Made by a program: the position numbers and the translations under genes
Part shown: piece by piece, positions 7,561 to 17,500 of the stretch
Position numbering within the stretch: the stretch's first letter is position 1
How the letters are laid out: each line of letters starts with the position of its first letter
The notes under the pieces: generated by a model
What the model was told of the DNA's origin: nothing
The model's input: the letters and a program-made list of their open reading frames with translations, nothing else
Database searches by the model: none
Assembly (NCBI GenBank): GCA_030849075.1
Contig: JASAOO010003128.1
Location: 1 to 24,000 of the forward strand
DNA: 24,000 nucleotides
Source of the DNA: Zelonia costaricensis
Lineage: Eukaryota; Euglenozoa; Kinetoplastea; Trypanosomatida; Trypanosomatidae
Direction: 5' to 3'

Positions 7561-10500
7561 GCACGCAGAAACAGATCGTCGGCTACTCGTGACCCTACGT
7601 GGGTGTGCGTGTGTGTATATGTGGCTGAGTGGTGGAGAATGAAGAGACGGCGGAGTCGACCAAATGTAGCTGTGGGGGGGAGGGTAACGAGAAGCGGCGA
7701 TGGTGGCGCTGAACGGGGAGGCCGGTGAAGCGGGGTGCGGCTCCGGAACGCTCAAAGCGCCTTCACAAAGTCTCCTCCCCCTGGCAAGGTCACAGTCGAC
7801 GCGCTGCGAAACGATGGCGAAAAAAAAAAATGAAATGCTTGAAGTACAACAGAAAAGACGTGTGTGGCTTGATGACCAACCACTCGTCGGTGAGAAACAC
7901 GCAAGAAAAAAAAAGGAAAAGAACAGACCGCAGAGAAGCGAGATGTAACACAAGGAAGGGGGTGGAGCAAGCGTCGAAGACGACAGGACTGCGGTGCTGT
8001 GCGGCCCAGGCTACCGAGCAAGCACACACACACACGCACACACACACGCGCACGCACACGTGTTCAGAAAGTCGTGAAGAGGCACCAAGCAGTACCCCGC
8101 TAACCAGAAAGAAAAAAAAACGAGGATGTATCAGGGTCGTTGAAGGCCGATCACGGCGTAGCAAACACAAGAAAACGCACAAGTCAAGAAAGAAAGGAAG
8201 CAAAGAAGCGAGGTATACAGACAAGAGAGCCAATGCGCGTGTTGCACGTCGCTGCCCGCACCGCGGCAAGGCGTCAAGGGCCGGAAACGAGAACAAAAAG
8301 AAAACAAAGGAAGAGAAATGCAGAAAAGGACAAGTGAGAACGAGAACGGGCAAATCGAGCCACAGAAACGGGAAACAGAAAGAATGCGCAAGTAAGAGTG
8401 GCGCGCAGCGACACGAGAGCGCCCAGCAGGCGCGCACAGCGGGGTTTCGAGTCACGGCAAAAAGGGTATGTGACGAGGGCAGGGGGAAACACAGAGGGAG
8501 AAGCGGACCGCAGAGACCCGTGGAGCTTGGAAGGGGGGCGAAGGGAGCGTGACGGTGCGGGGGCAGCAGGCGGCGGCAAAACAAGAAAAGAAAAAAAAAC
8601 GAATCAAAACGGCACTTTTGAAGAGAGGGTCAAGCCACACATATCAACACACGCACGTACGTGTGAAACCGACCGCAGGGGAGTTCGAAAGGGGTTGACA
8701 GAGGAGCGGAGCCCGCGAATGCCCCGCGTTGACTCAATAGCGAGCGACAAACAAGAAGCGGGGCGACGTGGGGATCGCGGACACACGTGACGGCGGGACC
8801 TGAGTTCTGGCAGCGGTGCCGACAAGGCCAACCTGAAGGACTTCCTGTGCTGTGGTATGTGGTACACGCACAAGGTGGTCTGCAGGAGGGGCGCCGAGGC
8901 TGAGCGCCGCTGACTGGAAAGCGGGGAAAGAAGAGCAGGAAGACTCTGTCGACCACCGGGGGGATGCGGTGACAGTGTGGGACCTATTGATAAAAAAGGC
9001 ACGGAGGGAGGGGAGAGGGATAAGAGGCTGCGCGCACCTCCCGCTAGAACACCACAGCCTCTGCGTGCGAGGGAGGTGGAAGAGGCGTGCAGGTCAAAAA
9101 AGGGCAGAGTGCAAGTGGGAGAAGGGGCGTATTAGACAGACCACGGGGGAGGTGTGCTAGCCGAGGTGACGGAAGAGCACTGCTGTCGCAAAACCGGCGC
9201 ACATCATCGACGTGCAACCACGCAACCGGCGTTTGTAGAGGCGTGTGTGGGTATTACCGTGAAGAGAGAGTGACGCAGGAAGCGCATGTAAACACAATGG
9301 AATGAAAATAGGAGGATTGGACATCGAGGGCAGAAGCACGGTGGTGCGGAAGAGACGGTATCCCGCCTCGCAAGAGGTGCGTCAAAGCGTGCAGGCGACG
9401 CACTCACTCAAGCGTAGCCGGCGAGCCTGCGGAGAGCTGGACCCACCCTCTGTGCTGTACCACTCGACAGACCACGTTGCCTCGCCTAGTCTCGTGAAGA
9501 CACACCATCTCTGTTGGTGTTGCGTGAAGGACTCTCTGCGCCACCTATGTCAAGCTACTCGCTCACACGGCAGAGCATTTCCTCGCTAGCGTCTTTGCCT
9601 TTATTTTCTTTCATTCAAGTTCGACGCTCGAGTACGTGGAATAGTGCCCCTCGACAGACAGGAGAGTGCAGGCGCGGCACGACCCGCCTCATCAAACGCG
9701 CCAACGCGCCAAACGCCACACGCCGACACACTACAGTTGAAAAAAAAAAGTGAGAGGAGGCGCAACCCACCACAATAAAACACACAGCGATGTGGCGGCT
9801 TTCCGAGGCGTCATCCAAGCAACCGCGCCGCGGTAACTCGCCACGCATGCTCCCGGTGTATACTGCCGCTGTCTCGTTCTCCGCTTCCGCGAACGAAACA
9901 GCGTGGGAAGCTGCAGGAAGAAGCGCAGCACGTTGATCCTCTTGCAACTCTGCGCACAGCAGCAGCGTTGACAAAAACAGAGCAGAAAGGGGGGGTAGTG
10001 TCGTTCGTCAGGAGCCAGAGCCAAACAAGAACAGCCACAGGTGCCCGGACAGAGAATACACCAGTGAGCCAGCACTAACGAAAAACGGGACACAATTCCC
10101 GTTCCACCGCAGTCCACGGACGCACCACTTCGCTGGCGTGAGGCGTGCAGTGCCCGGCTTCTCTTTTCGATTCGAGCGATGCGAATACGCCGTGCTGCTG
10201 CGTTGTGCACAAATGCCGGGGGGGAGAGTTGCCACCCGCAACGGTCGCGTGCGTGCCACACCAACAGGGGGAGGCGGTGTGACAGCAGGGGGGAGGAGGG
10301 TGAACAAAACACCAATACACCTGTGGCAGACGTGGGGAGCACGGCGCGCGAAACAAAATCAGAACATCAAAGAGAGAAAACGAAAGAGGCGGCGGAGTCG
10401 GCGAGTCAAGCAGGGGGTAGCGCAGCGGGGGGGGGGGACAAAAGAAAAGAGAAGGAGATGGCGAAAAACGCCAAGGGAACGGGAAAGACGCAGAACGAGC

Positions 10501-10675
10501 ACACCAGCCACAGCACACCAACAAAAAACAAAAGGGCGAAAAGGAAAGGACGAACGCCGGCTTGTGCGCACCTGCGCCATCGTCGAGCAAGGCCGGGAGC
10601 TTCGGCGGTGAAAGCGTGCAGGGCGAAAAGCCACCGACACTCGTTTCGGCCGATCCGGCAGAGACGGCCGCCCGC
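7488..10675. other. 3.2-kb spacer between the Serinc and cyclin-like genes
   Basis: This is the longest gene-free stretch in the window. From about 7600 to 9130 the plus strand is heavily purine-rich (pyrimidine-rich in the transcript), with A runs and imperfect (AC)n at about 8025-8069. From about 9160 to 9720 the base composition is more even. A T-rich segment at 9597-9617 (A-rich in the transcript) and an A10 run near 9740 follow. Minus-strand frames of 203 aa (9731-10342), 264 aa (7790-8584) and 132 aa (8604-9002) begin with GTG or TTG and have low-complexity content, so I call none. The 3' UTR of the Serinc gene occupies its right part. Confidence 0.55.
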
Positions 10676-11926
10676 TTAGACCCAGTCCTCGTCGACGGCG
10701 AAGCCGAAGTCGCGTCCCTTGCAGCACGTGTACGGCGCCACAAGGGACCAGATGTACAGCACAATCGCGGCCCACACCGTCGACAGCCGAACCCAAAAGG
10801 CGAGGTTGACGCTCTTCGTCAGCCCATCGTCGCCCGCGCCGCTGACGTGCCACGAGCTGCCCAGCATCGCCAGGTACATGGAGCCGAAGATCATGATGGT
10901 GTAGAAGAACATGTAGTGCGAGAGGTGCCCCGTCTCATCCGCGTCCTCGTCGTCGCCGTCGTCGCCCTGGCCAATGTTCAGCGCCGCGCCGCTGCCGCCA
11001 GCCGCCACGACGCTGTACAGCAGCGTGAAGCACGTCAGCACCATCGTGACAATCGTCTGCAGGATGGAGTAAGTCGTGCTCGTCGTGTGCGTGGCCATGC
11101 GGTTGCAGTGCTCGTTGTCAGTGGTACGCAGCGTGAAGAAGAGGATGACGCTCGTGTAGAGAAAGACGATGCTGCTCGGCACGACGGAGCCGTGGGGAAC
11201 GTAGATGGAGAGAATCAAATACACGAAGGCGCCAACGAGGACGCTCGTGATGGCGCAGGCGTTGTAGTTGCAGTCGGAGTGCGGAACGTAGATGACGAAG
11301 GACGCCACGATGGCGGCGATGGCGAGGGTCATGCTGCCGACGGCGACAGCGAGGAGGTACCACATCCACTTCGAGTTGCTGTCAGCGCGCTCGCCCCAGT
11401 CGTCGCTCCACTGGTACGAGAAGTCGACGAGAAAGACGACGTTCATGAGCAGGTACAGGCCGGAGCAGACGAGGCAGACGTACGCGTAGATGGCGAAGAA
11501 GCCGTTCGGGATGAAGAGGGTCAGGATGAAGAGCAGCACCAGCAGCGCGATCTTCACGGTGAAGAAGCTGCGCTGCAGCTCGGCACGGTCCTTGCTGCGG
11601 ATGCAGCACGTCAGGTCCGAGACGGTGATCCAGTGAATGGCAAAGAAGACGGTGAGGGCAAAGCTGACGCGGTAGATGAGCATCTCCGCCCCGCAGGCGG
11701 CCTGGATCATGCGGCTCGCCTCGCCGGCGGCACAACCACGCTCCAGCAACGGAATCTTGTCGAAGAGGGAGCTCATGAGGCCACGCACCATCATGGAGAG
11801 GAGCAGCGCAACGAAGAGAAACATGGCGTACTTGAGCCGAACAATGAGGCTGGGCGACAGCTCGTTGTCCTCACCGGCGCTGTGGAAGCGCCGCCGGTTT
11901 AGCAGCCCATCATCGGCGTCGCTCAT
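10676..11926 (-). CDS. Serinc (serine incorporator, TDE1/TMS1 family) membrane protein, 416 aa
   Basis: I start at the ATG at 11926, because an acceptor AG lies 21 nt upstream and the open frame beyond it is low-complexity. The protein has about ten hydrophobic segments (roughly 33-50, 83-103, 120-140, 143-166, 187-213, 222-244, 249-266, 289-308, 337-357 and 376-399). The C-terminal part shows the family hallmark of a W-V-R/K-x-S-x-x-W helix, then Y-x-W-S-L-V-A-P and an R-D-F tail (377-407). A Y-x-W-S-D-D-W element sits at 171-177. Serinc proteins are multi-pass membrane proteins of the Golgi, vacuole or plasma membrane, first linked to serine-lipid synthesis; later work treats them as lipid-handling proteins. 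Unlike animal homologues, this one lacks the N-terminal Cys-rich segment and begins with a polar stretch of about 30 residues. An acidic loop (321-331) precedes the ninth helix. Confidence 0.92.
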   Translation of the reverse strand: MSDADDGLLNRRRFHSAGEDNELSPSLIVRLKYAMFLFVALLLSMMVRGLMSSLFDKIPLLERGCAAGEASRMIQAACGAEMLIYRVSFALTVFFAIHWITVSDLTCCIRSKDRAELQRSFFTVKIALLVLLFILTLFIPNGFFAIYAYVCLVCSGLYLLMNVVFLVDFSYQWSDDWGERADSNSKWMWYLLAVAVGSMTLAIAAIVASFVIYVPHSDCNYNACAITSVLVGAFVYLILSIYVPHGSVVPSSIVFLYTSVILFFTLRTTDNEHCNRMATHTTSTTYSILQTIVTMVLTCFTLLYSVVAAGGSGAALNIGQGDDGDDEDADETGHLSHYMFFYTIMIFGSMYLAMLGSSWHVSGAGDDGLTKSVNLAFWVRLSTVWAAIVLYIWSLVAPYTCCKGRDFGFAVDEDWV

Positions 11927-11947
11927 CCTGGCAGCCGTGTGTGGTCT

Positions 11948-11990
11948 CTGTTCGGGAGGGGTGGGGGTGAGCGGGGAGAGGAGGGTGTTT
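11948..11990 (-). promoter_or_regulatory. Predicted trans-splice acceptor of the Serinc gene
   Basis: The minus strand from about 11990 to 11950 is CT-rich without AG, and the first AG is at 11948-11949. The resulting leader is 21 nt, free of ATG, and ends at the ATG at 11926. A (GT)n tract (CA repeats in the transcript) lies immediately upstream of the pyrimidine tract. Confidence 0.7.
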
Positions 11991-13365
11991 ACCAGGTGTG
12001 TGTGTGTGTGTGTGTGTGTGTCTGTGTCTGTGTATAAGCTTTGGGAGGTTGAGGCGTGAAGGGTGTAGGGGTGGAAGATACTCGTGGGGTGCAAAAGGAT
12101 GTTGGTCTTGGAGAAGAGGGAGAAGGCTCGAGCTGAAACCTGCCGCAGTACGAATGTGTGTGTGTGTGGGTGGGTGGGTGGTAAGCGAGAAAGCAGACAG
12201 CGACTGGAAAGGCCGAAGAAAAGAACGCGAAGTTGATCTCTCACACTAAGGTGCATTTCAGGTACGTGTTGGCAGCGCTCTCTCTCGAGAATGCGAGTTT
12301 CACGCCTTGCCAGGATGCCGAGAAGAAACTTGTCAGCGCCGTAGCCGCCTGGAGTGGCAACACCCTGTGACATCCGCAAAACCTGGCGCTCAAGCGAAGC
12401 GACAGAAGCGAGGGGTGAGGGGGGGGGAGGTCCGCGGGCACGACGGAGGATGGCGCCGTCACAGTCGCACGCTGGCCGAGTGCAAGTGGGCGCTGTCGAG
12501 CTCTCTCTCTCTCTTGTTGTTGTTGCTGTTGCAGTTCGCTCTGTCGTGTGTTTGCATGTGGACTGTATTCTCATTCTTTTTCGATGGGCCGCGGCGTCAC
12601 GCTCGGCTGTCGTTACGCCGCCGCTTCGACGCCGCTGTGGCCGGCCACAGTGCGCGACGAGGCGCCGCTCCATCGTCAGGGGACTGAATCGGAGAGACAG
12701 AGCGGAGAAGGAGGGAGGGAGGGTGGGGTCAACAGGCAACCAAACAACAGACTAGGACGGACCCGCAGGTAATAAAGACACTCGCTGAAAGGGCGAGGTG
12801 GGGGAGGGGGGAGCACGAGCACTAGGAGAGGGCAGCTGACTGAGATGGCGCCGTCTGGGAGCTCTCAGCGCACAGAGGAAACACAGAGTTGCCGAGCCGC
12901 TCCCTTGGGGGGAGGGAGGAGAGGGGGGGAGGCAACGGCGGGGGCGTCGAGACAGCATCAAGCAGCGCGCAGCTGGTGGCCGGCTAAAATGAACCGAAAA
13001 AGAAGATGGAGGTGGGAGGTGGAGGGGTACCGCAAACTTCGACTTGAAAGATGCGCTAGCAGCCAGCAGAAAAAAAAAGGAGAGAACCCACGACGGCGAA
13101 GACAACTCTCGCGATCGTACGAATCTTCAGACTCGCGAAGGGTTCGCCCAGCTTGGCTCACGTCCACGTCGCGGCGCAATCGAGGAGAAGGGCCAAGAGA
13201 CACGACATGGAAATGCGCATGTGTTGCCGTGTGTCGCATGCAAGGTGCGCCGTGCCCCTTGGTTTGTGAGTTCTGTTTTCGCGTCCACCACGGCCCCTCA
13301 GCGGAATGACACTACTTTCTTCCGTGAACACTGTAAAGGCGTTGCACTCCCATGTAACCGCCTCG
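11950..13365. other. Intergenic spacer between the DUF1648 and Serinc genes
   Basis: No gene is supported here. It contains (GT)n at 11996-12020 with a degenerate extension to about 12034, a CTCTCT run followed by GTT repeats at 12501-12530 (AAC and GA repeats in the transcript), and purine-rich blocks on the plus strand near 12700-12920. The right end holds the 3' UTR of the DUF1648 gene. All longer frames are low-complexity. Confidence 0.55.
11996..12034. repeat. (GT)n microsatellite
   Basis: About twelve perfect GT units run from 11996 to 12020, followed by interrupted TCTGTG units. The tract lies directly upstream of the polypyrimidine tract of the Serinc gene and reads as CA repeats in the pre-mRNA. 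Confidence 0.9.
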
Positions 13366-13854
13366 CTACACGCGGGGAGGTGGCGACGGTACAGGGAAAG
13401 GTGCGAAGGAGGAGGGAGAGGCGGGCCGCTTCGGCACGAGGACGGCCACGGCAAAGGCGGTGATGAGACCGTACACGAGCCACATGAGCTCTGGAGCGAG
13501 CTTGTCCGCCTTGCCCTCCGATATCTTCGCCGCGTAGTACTGACACCCAACGAGAATCACCTCGCCACAGAGCAGCGCGGCCGACGCACTGAGCCGCTCC
13601 ACGGAATAGCGCGGCATGACGGCTCGCATGTACGGCAGCTTGACGGCACCCACCATTGCGGCTGTCAGCGCGAGACACGTGGCCGGGTAGACGACAAAGG
13701 ACCACGGCGCCCACCTGCGGTCGGGCACCCCGAGAACGTTGAAGTGCACGGGCACCGGTGCTGTGATGGATCGGTACTTGGCGAAGTAGTGGGCCACGCT
13801 GAAGGCCGCCACTGCACCGCCCACGGCAATGCACGCGCTGTCGGCCCACAGCAT
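13366..13854 (-). CDS. DUF1648-type four-helix membrane protein (162 aa)
   Basis: The first ATG is at 13854; two codons upstream are open but begin with TTG. Residues 33-51 contain the DUF1648 signature: P-x-P-x-H-F-N, then a short turn, G-x-P-D and an aromatic W. This motif is known from the N-terminal part of bacterial SdpI-like membrane proteins. Four hydrophobic segments lie at about 5-22, 52-72, 88-108 and 122-140; the signature sits in the loop between the first two. A Pro/Ser-rich tail follows from 141. Bacterial SdpI is an immunity and signalling protein, but DUF1648 alone does not define a function, and I do not assign one. The usual bacterial layout of more helices is shortened here. 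The protein is probably at an organelle or surface membrane, with no presequence evident. The family call is motif-based and fairly secure. Confidence 0.8.
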   Translation of the reverse strand: MLWADSACIAVGGAVAAFSVAHYFAKYRSITAPVPVHFNVLGVPDRRWAPWSFVVYPATCLALTAAMVGAVKLPYMRAVMPRYSVERLSASAALLCGEVILVGCQYYAAKISEGKADKLAPELMWLVYGLITAFAVAVLVPKRPASPSSFAPFPVPSPPPRV

Positions 13855-13855
13855 C

Positions 13856-13960
13856 CTCAACGGATGCCACGGGGAAAGGGGGGTGGAGACGAAGAGAAAG
13901 GGGGCAACCCGCGTGGAGGTGAAGACGCTGGCCCCGCGTCCGCAGACAGAAGAAAAAAAA
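13856..13960 (-). promoter_or_regulatory. Two competing trans-splice acceptors of the DUF1648 gene
   Basis: On the minus strand, a T-rich tract (complement of 13943-13960) is followed by AG at 13928-13929, which would give a 73-nt leader. A second CT-rich tract (complement of about 13871-13918) is followed by AG at 13856-13857, only 1 nt before the ATG at 13854. Both look usable, so the leader length is uncertain. Confidence 0.45.
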
Positions 13961-14510
13961 GCGCGTTTGTGTGCACGGGAGCCCTTTGCGCGGGGAGGGG
14001 GGGGGTGTGCGAGCGGTGATGTTGAGGATCAAGTTCGCTTCGGTATTGGGAGTCTGGCCGCGGTTATGTGCGTCGTGACGTGCGTGTGTGTTCGTGTGTG
14101 TGTGTGTGTGTTTGTGAGTTCACCACACGGGGCAATCGGTAGTTAGGACCAAGACTAACAGCGAGGGGCACACATTAAGAAGAGTTCAAAGGAGGTCAAG
14201 TGGAACAGTGTGAACTGGCGTGCGCGCCGCTCACACATTTTGCATGGACAGGTGTCGGCTCCCCCCGCCCCCTCCAAGGTTCTCCGTCGAACGCCGTGAG
14301 TGGGAGTCGCTCCATCAGCCGTGCGTACAGGTGGCCAGCTTCATCCCTGCGTGCGTTCTTCCGTCTCGCTCAGCTTGGTTTCGCCGTGACGCCTCCCTCT
14401 CTGGGGCACCGAGCACACGAGAAGAGAACCAGTTGTCCAGAAGCCCGCCCTTCCTCCGCCTGCACCCCACCTTTCCGCCTCTAGGCGGACACCCGCAAGC
14501 GTCCAGCGGT
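13861..14510. other. Intergenic spacer between the Vps39-like and DUF1648 genes
   Basis: This 650-base spacer, the shortest in the window, holds the 3' UTR of the Vps39-like gene and the processing signals of the DUF1648 gene. It includes a GT-rich tract at about 14081-14117 and a G run at 13996-14006. I see no gene in it. Confidence 0.55.
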
Positions 14511-17500
14511 CTACAGCGCGGCCGACGCAAACGGCACTCCTCGCTCGGGGTCGACGGCGGTGTCGCGGTGGCAGCGGAGGTGGGCTGGCTTCAGGTTCGG
14601 AAAGACGGTGACGAGGCCGCCCGTGTCGAGGCGATCGCCGCACACGACGCAGCGCCGTGACGACTCCACCCACAGGCAGCGCTCCCGCAGCGCGGTGTGC
14701 CGCCGCACGGCATCGGCGAGCGCACTCTGCGCAGCAGCAGCCTCCAGCTGTGCCATCTCGTGCTGCAGCTCCAGTCGCTGGAAGGCGCGGACCAGGTACG
14801 GTGCGACACAGGACACCGGCAGGTCCCCCGGGAGGGAGGCCAACGCCAGCGGCGCACTCATGGCCGGGGCGTGCGTGCGCAGCAGCCAGATGGCCTCCTC
14901 CAGCGCCGGCGGCTGCGACGGAGCGGGCGGGACGAGGAGCACGTGCAGCAGCAGGTGCAGATACGGGTTTAAGCTCATCGGCAGGCCCTCCCCGCCCCAC
15001 GACGCCGTCGTTACCGTCGCCTCGGGCTCGCCGCTCTCCTCCATCAGAGCCTGGCGGCACGCACGACTGGGCAGAAAGGGGGGAGCGGCGACCGCCTCCA
15101 CTGCGCTGTCACCTCGCTCGTGAAGAGCGTCCGCGTCAAAGCCGCTCACGGCCGGGCTCGCCCAGCTTGTCAGGGTAGCGCTCCTCTCTGCGTGCACGGC
15201 GCGGGACACGCTCGCGTGGGCCACGCGCCACACCTCACTCCGCTGCAGCTCGGCCCGCTCCGCCGCGTCGCGGGCCTCGCAGTAGACCACGGCCCGTGCC
15301 AAGTCCTGCAGGCGGTACACGAAAATGCTGAGGGCGCCGATGTGGTCCTGCAGGGCCTCCAAGACGAGGCACTGCTCCTCCAGCATGCCCGCTTCTTCCA
15401 GTGCGGCGAGCACCCGCTCCTTGTCAAAGTGCGTGCTGCCCTGCAGGAAGCCCAGCAGCGCACGGCGCAGGTGTCCGATGATGCCTGTCTCTGAGCCCGC
15501 CCCGTCCTCGGCGCCGAGCTCGGGACTCGCGAACTCCTGCAGCCCCCATTCCTCCCGCAGCGTGCGCAGCGTCTGGATGAGATGCAGTGCGTAGAGCTGG
15601 TGCACCGCCGCCTCGGTGCTGCCCTCCACCTCGATGAGGTAGCGTAAGTAGTCCAGCAGCGCGGTGCCACCGAACGCCAGCAGCAGGGGCAGCAGCGTTG
15701 CCGCGTCGGGCCGCCGCGGCGCGGCGTAGGTCGCGGGTGCCGTGAGCAGCTGCACTGTAGCGGCCGGGTCCGCCTCTAGCATCCACGGCAGGTGCAGTTG
15801 ATACAGAGTCGCCAGCGTCATCGGCGGCTCTGCCGTCGTCGTCGTGGCGGTCGAGGAGCCCTCGGGGGCGTGTGCGTGCATGAGCAGCACCGCCCCCGCC
15901 GCTTCCACGTCCCGGTTGCCCCGGCACTGCCGGAGCGCCGCATCGTAGCCGCCGTGCGTGGCACGCAGCAGCGCGAGCAGCACAGGGGGCAGCGGCGCCA
16001 TGCCTACGAGACCGAGTGCGGCGAGGGCCGCCTCGCAGGTGTCGCCGTCGAGGGTGCGTGTGCGGCTGAGCCAGCGCACAACCTCGTCCAGCGACACCCC
16101 GACCCGCCGCACGCCGGCGCTGTCGAGTGCCACGAGGCAGAAGAGGGCCAGCTCCAGTGCGGCCCCGAGAGGCTCTGTCGCTGTGATCGGCGAGGTCAGC
16201 GCGGTGGAAGCCCTCGAGGCGGGTGGAACACGCGCAGGCGGCGGCGCCGGTGAGCTCTGTCCTGCACCTGTGCGGCTTGTAGAGGCTGCATCTTTGTCGT
16301 CACGAGTTGACGCGCACTCCCCCTCCCTCGTCCCAACCCCCTCCTCCTCCGCCTTCTCTTGCGCTGACGTTGCCGCTGTCGACGCAACGACGTTGGTGAG
16401 CAGGACACGATACAGGGCGCGGTACGGAGCGCTCGAGGGGTACGACAGCGGGCGCACGCCACCACCCTGCGGCGGCCGCTCCACTCCGTCCCCGCCCTCA
16501 GTCCTATAGGCGGTTGGCAGCGGCAGCCGGAACTCCGGGAACAGCCGCAGCACGCTCGCGCCGCTTAGGTCGGCGAGAAGGTGCAGGGAGAAGGCGAGGC
16601 GGTAGTGACGGCGAGCCATGGCGTGGGTCGCACACGCGAGGCACACGCCGCGCGCCAGGGCGGCCGTGCTGCTGCGACCAGCGTACGCCGCCAACCGCAG
16701 CGCGCGCGCGTATCGACCCCGCTCCACCTGCGCCTCGAGCTGGACGTCCAGTGGGCGCCACAGCAGCGCCTCCACCATGTGCCGCGAAACCCCGAGCAGG
16801 CCTAGGGCAAAGACGCGCACGGTGCGCACCGCGGCGCCAACAAAGGCAAGTGGCCCAGCGGTCGGGTCCGTTGCCCACTGTCCGCCGCCAAGGCAGGAGA
16901 ACACATCCAGCTCCAGGGGTCGGCGATCACGTGTGCGTGGGGAGGGGCTCTGGTGCGGCGCCTCCGCCTCCCCGCCGCCCCGCTGGATGAGCACGAAAGG
17001 CGGCGCGGCATGCACGAGGGCCGCCTCGGTGCCACCGCCGGTATCGAGGGGCAAAGCGGCCGACAAGCTCAGGGCCCCGTCGCCGAACACACACGCGTGC
17101 AACACTCCCGGCTGCAAGCGGAACACCAGCGCCGAGGCTCGCCGACTTAGCGAACTGACGCGAACCAGACCTGCCTCGCCGAAGACGTCGCCGCCCTCGC
17201 TGTCATCGCTGGCGCCGCTCCAGCCGTCGCTTGAGCTGTCGCCGCTACTGTGCGTCGGTGTGAAGGAGATTGTGCCTTCGGCGTAGTCCTCGAGGTGGAG
17301 CTCCATCTCCGCGCTGTCGTGCATCGATGTGCGACGGCGCTGATGCGCTTCAACGGCTGCCGCGACGGCATCGGCGAGCCGCTCGCCACCGCTGCTGTGC
17401 CCCGTGTCCATCCGTGGGAAGTACGCCGCGTACGGCGTGCACCCGCGCAGCAACGGCGCCGCCTCCAGCCGCGACAGCAGCGTGCCGTGCGTCGTGTCGT

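Noticed and set aside
7725..8552. 275-aa Lys/Arg-rich plus-strand frame
   Set aside because: It is on the non-coding strand of a purine-rich spacer, includes a His-Thr repeat from (AC)n, and has no acceptor before it.
8440..8700. TTCGA-containing segments as possible tRNA T-arms
   Set aside because: No pairing stems, anticodon arm or box A/box B spacing could be found around them.
10562..11902. 446-aa plus-strand open frame antisense to the Serinc gene
   Set aside because: It mirrors the Serinc coding sequence; the translation is a charged His/Arg/Glu/Asp/Val composition expected from antisense of hydrophobic GC-rich codons, without a family match.
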